From Ryuthela nishihirai (lineage: Eukaryota; Arthropoda; Arachnida; Araneae; Heptathelidae), in assembly GCA_038380435.1 (NCBI GenBank), contig JAWZYU010000010.1, positions 49,386,135 to 49,450,134 of the forward strand: a DNA stretch of 64,000 nucleotides, in the 5' to 3' direction. This document shows positions 1-11,148 of the stretch, one piece after another (position 1 is the first letter of the stretch; each line of letters begins with the position of its first letter). The translations under genes were made by a program, and so were the position numbers. Under the pieces are notes generated by a model, which was given only the letters and a program-made list of their open reading frames with translations, made no database searches and was not told the DNA's origin.

Positions 1-73
1 ACCGCTAATTTATAATAATGGCGGTGACGATTCACTGGGTTGTTTTATTTCTATTCCGCGCTTTTGTGTACAT

Positions 74-581
74 CAATGTTTCCCAAAGTGTTCGATGCCG
101 CCCACTGGGGGGGGGGGGGGGGAGTTGGAACGATCCAGGGGGTCGGTAGTAGCCTCGGGTACAATTGGGGGGGGGCGTGGAAGCATAAAGAAAGAATGGA
201 AGATAAGAAAATTTTGAAAAACCGTTCGTACGTGTTTCATCTGTTGTGCAACATAGAGTTAAAGTCGTAGTGATTACTTTATTTTCCAAATAAACACTTA
301 AAATTATCCTTCGTTATCTTAATTTTCTGTGTGTAATGCGAATGTTACTATGGTTGATTTTAATAAATATTTTTATAATTTCAAGGTATTTTATTTACAA
401 CAACATCTTTCTTTACTATATTGTAGGACGTAGGTAGAAATATAGATACATAAAAGAACGCAAATTTGTCACTGCATCTTTCTGTTTGTTCTCTTAAAGA
501 AGGTGGATTTCCAGGGGGGCGCTGAGTAATTTTTTTTTTCTGAAAAGGGGGCAGTAGGACAAATAAGTTTGGGAACCTTTG
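74..581. mobile_element. Short non-autonomous hAT-type element
   Basis: The left end reads CAATGTTTCCCAAAGTG and the right end reads AAGTTTGGGAACCTTTG, which are imperfect terminal inverted repeats of the 'TTCCCAAACTT' kind common in hAT elements. Both sides carry the same 8-bp direct repeat GTGTACAT (66-73 and 582-589), the TSD size of the hAT superfamily. The interior has G-runs near 108-122 and 166-176 and no recognisable coding sequence, so it would depend on a transposase supplied elsewhere. Confidence 0.7.
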
Positions 582-589
582 GTGTACAT

Positions 590-998
590 TAAGGGTTAAA
601 TGGCCAGATTAAGGTTAATGTTCAGTTAGCCAAGCGCACTAACTGAACGATATTCTCTTCAGCACATAAGCGACTACTATTCTCGCACACAATCAACTCA
701 ACTCACTCTTCTAAGTGTCGCTTCATCATATAGAAATGACGTATTCTTCGCAGCACGTACAATACCTCGCGATACAATATACACGTTTCCACGAGCAGTT
801 GTTGCAAGTTAGAATATAGTTTCAATAACTGCTTAAATTACTCTTTTGCTGTTTAAAAATTGAATATTTTTAATAACAAAGCAATAAACGATACATCATC
901 ATATTATATAATACCCGCTATTCCTGGGTGGGTGGACATATGTGACGTCATCGGTGGCAGATATTGACAGTTTCCCCGTGGTTCCAGGCCTACATGAA
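590..998. other. Unassigned AT-rich spacer
   Basis: No coding frame or repeat that I recognise lies between the small hAT and the first SINE-A. Confidence 0.4.
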
Positions 999-1387
999 GG
1001 GTGGGGTAGGTCAGTCAGTAGCGCGCCAGGCTCGTAATCTGTAGTTCCCAGGTTCGAGTCCCAGTTAGGTCAGCGTTGAGATTTATCTCCGCAAAATTCC
1101 CCGCCCTGCCCACGGTCAATAGGGGACACCAATGGGCTTGGAAAGACCGCCGTCCGTCGGATGGGACGTTAAGCCGTGGCCCCGTGTGCGGGAGAGCCAT
1201 ACCCTGAGAACGATAAAGAACACGCTGGATGGCCTTGACGGGAGGCTACCATCTGTCTCCCAACAGCTGTTCCAGTGGGTCCCCTCCCCCAACCTTCTCT
1301 GAGCCTTCGGGGTCCATGTGACCTGGCCATTTAGCCCATGGTGTGCAAAAAATTGCCGCTCAGAGGTAAAACAACCCAACCCAACCC
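999..1387 (+). mobile_element. SINE-A copy
   Basis: Full-length copy. The tRNA-like head (A box around 1008-1026, B box GGTTCGAGTCCC) is followed by the conserved central core and the tail of repeated CCCAA. No clear TSD was seen. Confidence 0.85.
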
Positions 1388-1855
1388 ACGGCTACTTGAG
1401 CAATCGGTCCCGAATTTGGTGGGCTGGTGTCATTTAGTTCTAACCCAATAAAGACAAGAGATCGGTTTCCTAGCTGCCGTGGGTCAGGAGTGATCCCTCG
1501 AAAAGTGTCCGAGATTTCTGGGGGCGTTGCAGCCGCCTTCCCTTTGAACGGTCTAGTACGTGACGGCCAACAGTTGTGAGTGGAGTAGTACATTAAAGTG
1601 AATGAACGTATCAATCGTGATATAATTTGATTACTGTGAATGAACGTATCAATCGGATGAGTTATCATTGGACAATCTTTCACGCCAAACTTTTGGCATA
1701 GGATTAATTAGTAAACCTAAACTTCACGTCTATTGGTTTCATCTTCGTCTGAACGCGACTATATCCTCCCATACTCACATGAGATCATCGCAATTGAGCC
1801 AAACTAGTAAGCCACAGTTCGTTCTCATGATTATGCTAGAACGTATTGCTTGTGT
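1388..1855. other. Unassigned spacer
   Basis: Contains a short direct repeat, 'GTGAATGAACGTATCAATCG', around 1598-1655. No gene was recognised. Confidence 0.4.
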
Positions 1856-1869
1856 GCCGCACAAAATGA

Positions 1870-2257
1870 GGGCGGTAGTGGCTCAGTCGGTAGCGCGCCA
1901 GGCTCGTAATCTGTAGTTCCCAGGTTCGAGTCCCAGCTGGGTAAGCGTGAGATTTATCTCCGCAAAAATTCCCCGCCCTGCCCACGTCAGTAGGGGACAC
2001 CCATGGGCTTGAAAAAGCCGCCGTCCGTCGGATGGGACGTTAAGCCGTGGCCCCGTGTGCGGGAGAGCCATACCTGTGCACGTTAAAGAACACGCTGGAT
2101 GGCCTTGACAGGAGACTACCATCTGTCTCCCAACAGCTTTTCCAGTGGGTCCCCTCCCCCAACCTTCTCTGAGCCTTCGGGGTCCATGTGACCTGGCCAT
2201 TTAGCCCATGGTGTGCAAAAAAGTGCCGCTCAGAGGTAAAGCAACCCAACCCAACAA
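1870..2257 (+). mobile_element. SINE-A copy with 14-bp TSD
   Basis: Full-length copy bounded by an exact duplication of GCCGCACAAAATGA (1856-1869 and 2258-2271). This fixes both ends of the family: it starts at the G-rich head and ends in CCCAACCCAAC(A). Confidence 0.93.
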
Positions 2258-2602
2258 GCCGCACAAAATGAACTCTAGCGCAGCGTGTTCGAGATCCCCT
2301 GGTCTATTTTATTTATTCTTTTTTTAAAGAATATAATTTTTATTCATAAGAGTAAAGAATACAAATACATTTACAATTTGACCCGCAAAGCTAAATAGCT
2401 TATCTGCAGGAAAATGAATAAATTATATTAAACATAGGTCATTCAGCCACAAAAATGGTGTACATGAAATAAATCCACAAAACACAACACATAATAATCA
2501 GCTAACTAGAAAATACCAAATAATTTTTTAATTCCATTTTAAGTCTTCTGAAAGAATCTATATTTAGTAATTCTTTTGGAATAGCATTAAATATAAGTGG
2601 TA

Positions 2603-2815
2603 CAGTCGCTCAAAAAAGTATCCGAACACTATGATTGATTACAGAATTCAGAAAAAATATCTGGCTACGTTTTTTTAAGAAATGAGTGATCTGGCAACCT
2701 TTGTGTCACGTGACACGAAGGTTGCCAGATCACTAATTTCTAAAAAATCGTTGCCAGATATTTTTTCTGAATTCTGTAATCAACCATAGTGTTCGGATAC
2801 TTTTTTGAGCGACTG
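2603..2815. mobile_element. Fold-back Tc1/mariner-type MITE
   Basis: A nearly perfect palindrome with arms of about 105 bp. Termini are CAGTCGCTCAAAAAAGTATC and its inverse, flanked by TA on both sides (2601-2602 and 2816-2817), the Tc1/mariner TSD. The related LINE copy near 27669 runs straight from AAGTG to GATAATCGG without it, so the empty site is visible in this window. It has no coding capacity. Confidence 0.85.
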
Positions 2816-2819
2816 TACT

Positions 2820-3232
2820 TGATATTCGGAGGTATGTTTCCCGTAATTATTTCGAAAATTTGGCAATTTGTAATAACCTTGGTTTTGAAGTCTTGTATTT
2901 TTATTATGTTGAATTTTTAGTTTGTAAGTTTCGTCAAAAACATTTTTAATTATTACATTATATTTATATAAATTGCTGTAGGATAAGAGATTTAAAAATT
3001 TTAATCTATCGGTAGAAGTTTTATAAATTTTTTGCAAATGAGATGGAATAATATTTTTAGCTATTATAGACTGCAGTTTTTCTATTTTATTTATGTTAGT
3101 TAAGTTAGTTGTTCCATGCACAATTATTCCATAATTTAAAATAGATTCGCATATTGCTTTATAAAATAGTACACATGTTTCCATATTTAATACGTATTTC
3201 AATTTTTGAATTTTTATCGCCGATATTCTCAA
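2820..3232 (-). pseudogene. LINE ORF2 C-terminal region (fragment)
   Basis: This is the thumb and C-terminal region of the 2.3-5.8 kb LINE, downstream of the reverse-transcriptase palm. The frame reads through NYGIIVHG and NKIEKLQSIIAKNII, typical of the region after the YADD box in CR1/Jockey-like elements. It is in the same frame as the palm segment at 3404-3844, separated from it by an in-frame stop close to 3403. The end is displaced by the MITE insertion, so the last residues read from there are not LINE sequence. Confidence 0.75.
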
Positions 3233-3403
3233 GCTTTCACATATGTGGGATATATGGGCATTCCACCTAAAATATTCATCAAAAATGATTCCTAAGTAAT
3301 TTATTCTATTTACTTGCTCAACAAGTGGGCAACTGCATAATGATTCATAATTTGAAGCATCCTTTTTTCTGCAATTTATTTTATGAGTTTTGATAAAGAG
3401 GTT

Positions 3404-3844
3404 TTAATGAATATGAAATCCTGGTGAATGAATAATCATCAGTTTTTTTTTCTCATTTAAATAGATTTTGTTATGATTTAACCATCTAATAATATTATTG
3501 TAATCTGTTTGAACCTCTGAAATGCTATCATTTAAGTATTTCTGACTGTTTATTAAAACAATGTCGTCAGCATATAGATAAATAGCACTATTTAATTTTG
3601 TATTGAACAAATCATTTATGTATACTAGGAACAATAAAGGACCTAAAACTGAGCTTTGGGGAATTCCACGTCGTGTAATTACTTTTCTGCTGTAGCAGTT
3701 TTTTATTTTAGTAATTGTGTATCTGTCTGATAAATAATTTCTAAACCAATCTAACAATATACCGCGAATACCGTAATTTTCCAATTTATTTAGTAAAATG
3801 CTATGATCTATTGTATCGAAGGCTTTCTTTAAATCTAAGAACAT
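3404..3844 (-). pseudogene. LINE reverse transcriptase, palm segment (YADD)
   Basis: This segment carries the catalytic core of the LINE reverse transcriptase, which would copy element RNA into DNA at the nicked target. Visible motifs are LDLKKAFDTIDHS (first catalytic aspartate), RRGIPQSSVLGPLLFLVYIND and LYADDIVLI (the paired aspartates). These follow the usual order of non-LTR reverse transcriptases. It is in a different frame from the preceding segment (3967-4518), so a frameshift lies between about 3850 and 3966. The frame ends at a stop close to 3403. Non-functional copy; family placement (CR1/Jockey-like) is by motif style only. Confidence 0.85.
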
Positions 3845-3966
3845 AGTTACAATTTTTTTTCCTATTATTCAATGATTTATTAATATTATTTGCAATTTTG
3901 GAAATTAGTTGAATTGAGTTTTTTCCTTTTTGAAAGCCAAACTAATTTTCATTAATTATGTTGTGT

Positions 3967-4518
3967 TTAAGTAAAAAGTTTAAAAACAGTATTATAAATA
4001 TATTTTTCCATTATTTTCGAAAAAATAAGCAGAATTGTTATTGGTCGATAGTTAGAAAAATCCTCCTTAATACCACCTTTAAAAATAGGTCTTAAAATAC
4101 CTGTTTTGAGTTCAGTAGATATGTTCCCAGTAAATATAATCTGATTTGTAATTTTTGATATAATATTTAGTAGTGTCTCTTTATTAAATTTTATATGTTT
4201 AATGCAAACATTATCGTAACCAGGTGATTTATTGGTGTCTAATGAAGTAATTATTTCATCAGTTTGTTTTTCAGTGATTTCATGTATATAGATAGATTTC
4301 AAAACTCTTTGTATCATGGTTGGAACATAATTTATATCGTCTTGGTGATTTGTATTTCCTATCTGTAAAATTAGTGTATTATAAATGTCACTGTAATTAT
4401 TTGCTATTTCTTTCACAGATAATTTCTTTTTGGCCATGTTGTCAATTATTACATCGTCCGATGATTTTTTCTCTTTTCCTTCTAATATTTCATATATTAA
4501 TTGCCAGGTAGATTTCAT
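3967..4518 (-). pseudogene. LINE reverse transcriptase, N-terminal part
   Basis: This joins the endonuclease to the palm segment. It contains NKSPGYDNVCIKHIKF and LKTGILRPIFKGG followed by FSNYRPITIL, which are the conserved blocks upstream of the first catalytic aspartate in non-LTR reverse transcriptases. It overlaps the upstream endonuclease frame by a few bases in another frame, so a frameshift is present near 4515. Composition is very AT-rich and the translation rich in N, K and I, matching the rest of this LINE and unlike the GC-richer SINEs nearby. Confidence 0.8.
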
Positions 4519-5738
4519 ATCATTTTTTTCATTATAAGTTTATTTCTATAACAAAGTTGTTTCTGATTTCTAATCTGAATATTAACCATATTCCTTAATT
4601 TTTTATAGTTATTTTTATAAGCATCACTTTTATCATTGTTTTTAAATTTAATCCAAGCTTTATCTCTTTCTTCAATTAATTCTATCAAGTTCGTTGTTAT
4701 CCAATTTTTGCTATGATTTCTTTTTACCTTTCCAACTCTCTTCATATATATTCTATTTTTTCCTAAAATTCCACCATAAATGTCTTTAAATACTTTATAT
4801 AGGTTTAATTCATCCATTGAGTTGTCTCCATAATTTTCTAAATTCCAATTCATTTCAGAAATAGCTTTGTTCATATCGTTATGGTCAAATGACCAATTCT
4901 TATTTTCCCGGTCTGTTTCAGTATAATTAGTATTATTCAAATTGTTATTGGTGTTGCTAATCACTGTTAAAATCATATAGTGATCTGCCATTTTGCTTGT
5001 TTGAATTATTGAATTTGTTGACATATTTTTAATCAGTTTAATATTAATATGGTCTATACAGGTTTTGGTAATTTTATTTTTTACTATTTCTTCTCTTGTA
5101 GCTTCCCTTATTAATCTTTCAAAATTCATTTCAGCCAATAGTGTGATATATTTTTCTGTGCCATGTTTTTTAGTATTCATTGTATCGATATTAAAATCAC
5201 CTATTAAAATCTGATTTTGATCTTTTTCTGTATTTTCCATCCAGTTTCGGAAATTTAACAGAAAAGAGTTCAGATCTGTACTATGTGATTTGTATAGTGC
5301 TAAAACATGATATATTATATTATTTTTTTTACTTTTATATATAATTTCCGCTGGAAGTGTTTGTTGTGAAATAATTTCAATATCTAGATTTTCTTTATAG
5401 TATACTGAAATCCCCCTAATATTTTTATTTATATTATCATTTGTGATTTTATTAAATTTATCAATATTATATAAATAATTTTCATATTTATTTAGATTTG
5501 TTTCAGCTAAAACAAGCAAATCAATGTGTTTCATGTAATTGTTAATGCTTAATTTTAACGAATCCCAATGTTTTCTTTGACTTCTTATATTAACATGTGC
5601 AATTCGTAATTTATTTTTGTGAATAAATTTACTATAATTATTTACGAACCAAGCCTCCACTTCTAAACCTGTAGTTACATAAGCAACATCATAGTTGATA
5701 TTAAGACCTTCAAAATTCAAATCAGACATAGCTAACAA
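4515..5738 (-). pseudogene. LINE apurinic-type endonuclease domain and linker
   Basis: Open for 407 codons. The first ~260 residues form an endonuclease/exonuclease/phosphatase fold: RIAHVNIRS (about residue 44), LVLAETNL (about 75, metal-binding glutamate), LIGDFNID (about 178) and MADHYMI (about 250, catalytic Asp-His). In LINEs this domain nicks the target to prime reverse transcription. The remaining ~150 residues are a charged linker leading into the reverse transcriptase. No ORF1 was recognised upstream; the sequence before 5738 is an A-rich leader. The frame is lost near 4515. Confidence 0.85.
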
Positions 5739-5760
5739 GAATATTCATAAAAAAAAAAAG

Positions 5761-6616
5761 CAAAAGAGCGAAAAAAAGAAAAAAAAGCAAGGTTTATCGG
5801 ATATATCTGAAAGTTCAAAAATCATTCAAAATTTATTCGCTCCCTAAATTTTCTCACTCAACTGATCGCTACACCCCCTGGTGATGGAACTGTGACACCT
5901 TTATCAGAACTTAGCAAAAAATAAATCCAGTTCTTCGCTCCAATAGAAGTGACACCATCAAGTCACTGAAATGACAATGACTCTATTAACTCATCAACTG
6001 GCAACACATGATGGAAACTTGACCCAAGATTTTATTTTTAAAACTCGCCTTGTCGTCTAGTCTAACTTTCTCCGGACGTCGTTTAGTTTCCTCCTAGTGC
6101 ATTAACGAGAGTTTGTCCCTACATTGGAAATTAGCTATCCTTCCTTATGGCGGTACTTTCGCGTAACCTCTGCTATTAGGTTAGTCCTGCGACTGGCGGA
6201 CAGGCAGCTCGATCGCTGCCCACTAAGGCCAAAAACGCCCATTTTCCGGAATCAGTTATGGTCGGATAAAGCTATAAATAAGCCATGCTGTCTTGGTAAT
6301 TGCTTCCCTTTGGCCATCAAGGAAGATTCTTGTTCACTGACAAGGAAGAAGGATTTTAGGTACTCTTTTTTTCCAGAACTGGTAGCAAATTTTAGTGTTA
6401 GACATTGGTCAACACAAAACTCAGACTTTACGTCATCAAAATATGTGGGAGAGATCTCTATTGCTAAGAATATTATCCCATAGAGATTTAAAAACAAATG
6501 TTAAGGACGCATTTTTCTTCTTTTTTTTTTGATCTAAACATTCTATCAGTTCAAAACCTTTATAAATATAACCCACGAGTAATATTAATAATATTATATA
6601 AAACGTATATAAGTAT
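5761..6616. other. Unassigned region
   Basis: Holds an open stretch of 119 codons on the plus strand (6124-6483) with no domain I recognise and no support as a gene. It is otherwise ordinary AT-rich sequence. Confidence 0.3.
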
Positions 6617-7009
6617 TGTCCCAGCTGGGTCAGCCTTGAGATTTATCTCCGCAAAACTCTCCGCTCTGCCCACGGTTAGTAGGGGACACCGATGGGCTTG
6701 GAAAGGCAGCCGTCCGTCGGTGGAACGTTAAGCCGTGATTCCGTGTACGGGAGAGTCATGCCCTGTACACGTGAAAGAACACACTCGATGGCCTTGACGG
6801 GAGGCTACCATCTGTCTCCTAACAGCTGTTCCAGTGGCTGTTAGGAGACAACAACGACCTAACAGCTGTTCCAGTGTTCCTCCCCCAACCTTCTCTGAGA
6901 CTTCCTTGTGACCTGGCCATTTAACCCATTGTGAGGGTCCTTGTGACCTGACCATTTAACCCATGGTGTGCAAAAAAGTGCCGCTCAGAGGAAAAACAAT
7001 CCAACCCAA
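6617..7009 (+). mobile_element. SINE-A copy, 5'-truncated, with internal duplications
   Basis: Starts inside the B box (GTCCCAGCTGGGTCAG) and runs to the CCAACCCAA tail. Two short tandem duplications lie inside: the CAGCTGTTCCAGTG block (about 6827-6875) and the block reading 'TTGTGACCTG.CCATTTAACCC' (about 6904-6962). Confidence 0.85.
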
Positions 7010-7038
7010 TTTATACAAGTGTCTTTATGTTCTATGAG

Positions 7039-7413
7039 TGGGTTGATTTACCTCTAAGCGGCACATTTTTGCACACCATGGGCTAAATGGCCAAGTCACA
7101 AGGACTCCGAAGGTTCAGAGAAGGTTGCGGGAGGGGACACATTGGACAGCTATTTGGAGACAGATGGTAGCCTCCCGTCAAGGCCATCAAGCGTTTTCTT
7201 TCACGTGCACAAGGTATGGCTCTCCTGCACACTGAACCATGGCTAAACGTCCCATCCGACGGCCTTTCCAAGTGCATCGGTATCCCCCTAATGACCGTGG
7301 GAAGAGCGGGAAGTTTTGCGGAGAGAAATCTCAACGCTGGCCAGGTGGGACTCGAACATCGTAACTGCAGATTACGAGCCTGGCGCGCTACCGACCGAAC
7401 CATCCTCGCTCCC
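7039..7413 (-). mobile_element. SINE-A copy
   Basis: Near full-length minus-strand copy, about 30 bp from the preceding plus-strand copy, so the two form a tail-to-tail inverted pair. Diverged in the core. Confidence 0.85.
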
Positions 7414-7463
7414 ATTATGTTGTATGAGAAACTAGGACAAGCAAAATAAAACTTTTAAGATAG

Positions 7464-7849
7464 GCTGGGTTGTTTTACCTCTGAGCGGCACTTTTTTGCA
7501 CACCATGGGCTAAATGGCCAGGTCACATGGACCCCGAAGGCTCAGAGAAGGTTGGGAGAGGGGACCCACTGGAACAGCTGTTGGGAGACAGATGGTAGCC
7601 TCTCGTCAAGGCCATCCAGCGTGTTCTTTAACGTGCACAGGGTATGGCTCTCCCGCACACGGGGCCACGGCTTAACGTCCCATCCGACGGACGGCGGCTT
7701 TTCCAAGCCCATCGGTGTCCCCTACTGACCGTGGGCAGGGTGCGGGGAATTTTGCGGAGATAAATCTCAACGCTGACCCAGCTGGGACTCGAACCTGGGA
7801 ACTACAGATTACGAGCCTGGCGCGCTACCGACTGAGCCACCCCGGCCCC
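7464..7849 (-). mobile_element. SINE-A copy
   Basis: Full-length minus-strand copy. The flanks share ACTTTTAAG (near 7451 and 7850), a probable TSD. Confidence 0.9.
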
Positions 7850-7936
7850 ACTTTTAAGGAAACTCTGCCCTTTTATGTAGGAGAGGACCTTCCTTCCTTC
7901 TTTAAAAGGAATTACTGAGTTGATTCAGTTATTCCC

Positions 7937-8216
7937 GGCAGGCTCATAATCTGCATTTAAGCCCCTTACGGTTCCAGCGTTGAGATTTATCTCACTAAAC
8001 CTCTACCCCGTCCTCGGTGAGAAAAGTGATACCGATGAGCTTGGAAAGGCCGACGTCCATCGGATGAGACATTATGTCCTGCCCCGTGTGCAGTTTAAAG
8101 AACACGTTAGATGGCCTTAACGGAAGGCTTCCACTTATTTCCTAACAGTTGTCCAGTGGATCTCCTTTCCTAACCTTCTTTGCACCTTTGAAGTCTGGCC
8201 ATTTAGCCCAGGGTGT
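7937..8216 (+). mobile_element. SINE-A fragment, old
   Basis: Diverged copy lacking the A box and tail. The segment CAGCGTTGAGATTTATCTC and the later AAAGAACACGTTAGATGGCC are recognisable. Confidence 0.65.
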
Positions 8217-8219
8217 GTG

Positions 8220-8560
8220 GGGGGGAGGGGGGGGGGGTCAGTCGGTAGCGCGCCAGGCTCGTAATCTGGAGTTCCCAGGTTCGAGACCCAGCTGGGTTAG
8301 CGTTGGGATTTATCTCCGCAAATTTCCCCGCCCTGCCTACGATCAGTAGGGGACATCGATGGGCTTGGAAAGGACGCCGTCCGTCGGATGCGACGTTAAG
8401 CCGTGGCCCCGTGTGCTGAAAACCATACCCTGTGCACGTTAAGGAACACGTTGGATGGCCTTGACGGGGGGGGGCTACCATCTGTCTCCCAACAGCTGTT
8501 CTACTGGGTCCCCTCCCAACCTTCTCTGAACCTTCAGGGTCCTTGTAACCTGATCATTTG
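8220..8560 (+). mobile_element. SINE-A copy, 3'-truncated
   Basis: Begins after a G-run and stops at CTGATCATTTG, where the next copy begins. First of three head-to-tail copies. Confidence 0.85.
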
Positions 8561-8950
8561 AGGGGCGGGGGTGGCTCAGTCGGTAGCGCGCCAGGCTCGT
8601 AATCTGGAGTTCCCAGGTTCGAGATCCAGCTGGGTTAGCGTTGAGATTTATCTCCGCAAAATTCCCCGCCCTGCCCACGGTCAGTAGGGGACACCGATGG
8701 GCTTGGAAAGGCCGCCGTCCGTCGGATGGGACGTTAAGCCGTGGCCCCGTGTGCGGGAGAGCCATATCCTGTGCACGTTAAAGAACACGCTGGATGGCCT
8801 TGACGGGAGGCTACCATCTGTCTCCCAACAGCTGTTCCAGTGGGTCCCCTCCCCCAATCTTCTCTGAGACTTCGGGGTCCATGTGACCTGGCCATTTAGC
8901 CCATGGTGTGCAAAAAAGTGCCGCTCAGAGGTTAAACAACCCAACCCAAC
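8561..8950 (+). mobile_element. SINE-A copy
   Basis: Complete copy ending CAACCCAACCCAAC, followed directly by the repeated 3' piece of the first copy. Confidence 0.9.
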
Positions 8951-9000
8951 CCCTCCCAACCTTCTCTGAACCTTCAGGGTCCTTGTAACCTGATCATTTG

Positions 9001-9385
9001 AGGGGCGGGGGTGGCTCAGTCGGTAGCGCGCCAGGCTCGTAATCTGGAGTTCCCAGGTTCGAGATCCAGCTGGGTTAGCGTTGAGATTTATCTCCGCAAA
9101 TTTCCCCGCCTTGCCCACGATCAGTAGGGGACATCGATGGGCTTGGAAAGGACGCCGTCCGTCGGATGGGACGTTAAGCCGTGGCCCCGTGTGCTGGAAA
9201 CCATACCCTGTGCACATTAAAGAACACGCTGGATGGCCTTGACGGGGGGCTACCATCTGTCTCCCAACGGCTGTTCTACTGGGTTCCCTCCCAACCTTCT
9301 CTGAACCTTCGGGGTCCTTGTAACCTGGTCATTTAGCCCATGGTGTGCAAAAAAGTGCCGCTCAGAGGTTATTAAACCCTACCCA
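9001..9385 (+). mobile_element. SINE-A copy
   Basis: Third copy of the head-to-tail set. It shares diagnostic changes with the copy at 8220 (GACGCCGTCCG, GTGTGCTG) and so looks like a recombinant product of the first two. Confidence 0.88.
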
Positions 9386-9867
9386 AGGTGTGTGTGTGTG
9401 CACAAACTGTTTTGCCATCGAGCCTGTTAGGAAAACATTACGTTTGTTGTGAGTCAATAGTTGGTGGGTGCAATAAAAGAACAAAACGAAATGTTGAACT
9501 TTCTGCATTACGTTTTACTTGTGATATGTATAGGTGAAAAGTAATAAGAATTTTTTTTATCTTAATATAAAGTTTATTTTAATGTAAAACCGAAGTTGGC
9601 TTGCCAAAGCAATATGTGAAGAATGGGACTGTATCCCAGAAAGGGGGCTGCTGAACATTCATTCGGCTTCAATAACGTTATAGCTAGTTGTATGATATTT
9701 TTCAAATTTCCATCTTTCGTCTGATTAAAACACCATTCACTTTAGTAGAGCCAGATGGAAAAACAAATTATTTTATATTTTTCAACTTTTCACGCGACTT
9801 GGATAACATTCTGAAAAGGGCCAGAGTTTGTGCACGTCTTGATTTAGCCCATTGTGTGCCCAAATCT
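9386..9867. other. Unassigned spacer
   Basis: A GT-run near 9390 and AT-rich sequence. No gene recognised. Confidence 0.4.
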
Positions 9868-9880
9868 GTCGCTTATAGAT

Positions 9881-10274
9881 TGGATTGCATTGTTTTACCT
9901 CTGAGCGGCACTTTTTAAACACCATGGGCTAAATGGCCAGGTCTCAAGGACCCCGAAGGCTCAGAGAAGGTTGGGGGAGGGGACCCAGTGGAACTGCTGT
10001 TGGGAGACAGATGGTAGCCTCCCGTCAAGGCCATCCAGCGTGTTCTTTAACGTGCACAGGTTATGTCTCTCCCGCAAACGGGGCCACGGCTTAACGTCCC
10101 ATCCGACGGACGGCGGCCTTTTCAAGCTCATCGTGGTCCCCTACTGAACGCTAGGAAAGTGCAGGGCGGGGAAATTTTGTGGAGATAAATCTCAACGCTG
10201 ACCCAGCTGGGACTCGAACCTGGGAACTACAGATTACGAGCCGGGCGCGCTACCGACTGAGCCACCCCCGCCCC
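9881..10274 (-). mobile_element. SINE-A copy with 13-bp TSD
   Basis: Full-length minus copy bounded by GTCGCTTATAGAT (9868-9880) and GTCGCTTACAGAT (10275-10287), a TSD with one mismatch. Confidence 0.92.
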
Positions 10275-10287
10275 GTCGCTTACAGAT

Positions 10288-11148
10288 AAAAGAACCCAAC
10301 GCCATAAGAACAATTTTTACCTTTATAGAATTCTAATCATGTTTAATAAGTTTATTTTTTTCACACGCAATTAAGCAAAAGGGACGAAGAACAACTTCTA
10401 TCGAAATCATAATGAAGCGGTTATTAGTCAATCAGTTCGTACAGAACGGAGGAATTGTTCTCATTTGTCTTTCTCGGTTTCTTCACCAGTGGTTTCTCTT
10501 ATAGAGAAAGAAGAGGCACAACATGGTTTCTCCATCTGTTACATCTTGTTACTGAGCCTACGTCCTTCAGTGTGCTCCCTATGAGCAACGACAGCATTAA
10601 CCAAGGTCACCGCCAACGACAGGCGCCTCTGCTTCCCAGCATCCCTTGCATCTCCCAACACAGTCGGCCGTCAAGGTTGTTTACGTAGATTTGTCGTTGG
10701 CTATCGAATAGGGAACATGCCTCTGTTGCAGTCGGGTCTACTAGCCACATCTACGCATCTTTCCATCCCTCATAATTATATCAGCAAAGAGAATTTACTG
10801 CGGGGAGCATGTGTACGGATGGAGTTGGAGGAAAATTCGAGACAAGTTGAGGGAAAGTTTTTTTTTTCCGGCAGAAAGTGTGAAAATGATGCTAAACTTA
10901 GGAGAGAATTTCGCAACGATTATTGCAACTGCTATTTTAGATGTTGCCCGTGTTGTATATTCTAAACTATTTTTATTTTGTGTACTTTGGTTCACGACTA
11001 GCTAGGATCCAAAAGCAAGGGAATTCTTTATTTTATACGATGTGATGGAGATACGATGTGATGTCTTTAATTAAAATTCGAAATGTTTAAATGATATTTT
11101 GCCGAAGATGTTAATGCAAGAGGAAATATCTTCTTCTTGATCAAATAA
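10288..11148. other. Unassigned region
   Basis: No repeat family or protein domain recognised. Several short open stretches near 10455-11005 overlap on both strands and look like chance. Confidence 0.4.

Larger units (their letters stand above)
2320..5760 (-). mobile_element. CR1/Jockey-like non-LTR retrotransposon, near full length, decayed
   Basis: A LINE read on the minus strand: endonuclease (5738 to about 4980), reverse transcriptase (about 4400-3400), C-terminal region (to about 2830) and an AT-rich 3' UTR ending near 2320. The same 3' region recurs at 27370 and, more distantly, near 18890, which confirms a repeat family. The coding region is broken by two frame changes and at least one stop, so the copy is dead. 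A fold-back MITE sits in the 3' part at 2603-2815. Confidence 0.85.
8510..9385 (+). repeat. About 440-bp tandem duplication containing SINE-A units
   Basis: The block starting CCCCTCCCAACCTTCTCTGA at 8510 recurs at 8950, followed by the same CTGATCATTTGAGGGGCGG junction and a second SINE head with the same private changes (GTAATCTGGAGTTCCC, GTTCGAGATCC). A shared junction means a duplicated segment and not two independent insertions. Confidence 0.8.

Noticed and set aside
1370..1387. Telomere-like CCCAA repeats
   Set aside because: They occur only as the short tail of SINE-A copies.
6124..6483. A 119-codon plus-strand gene
   Set aside because: No recognisable domain, an overlapping open stretch on the other strand, and no neighbouring coding signal.
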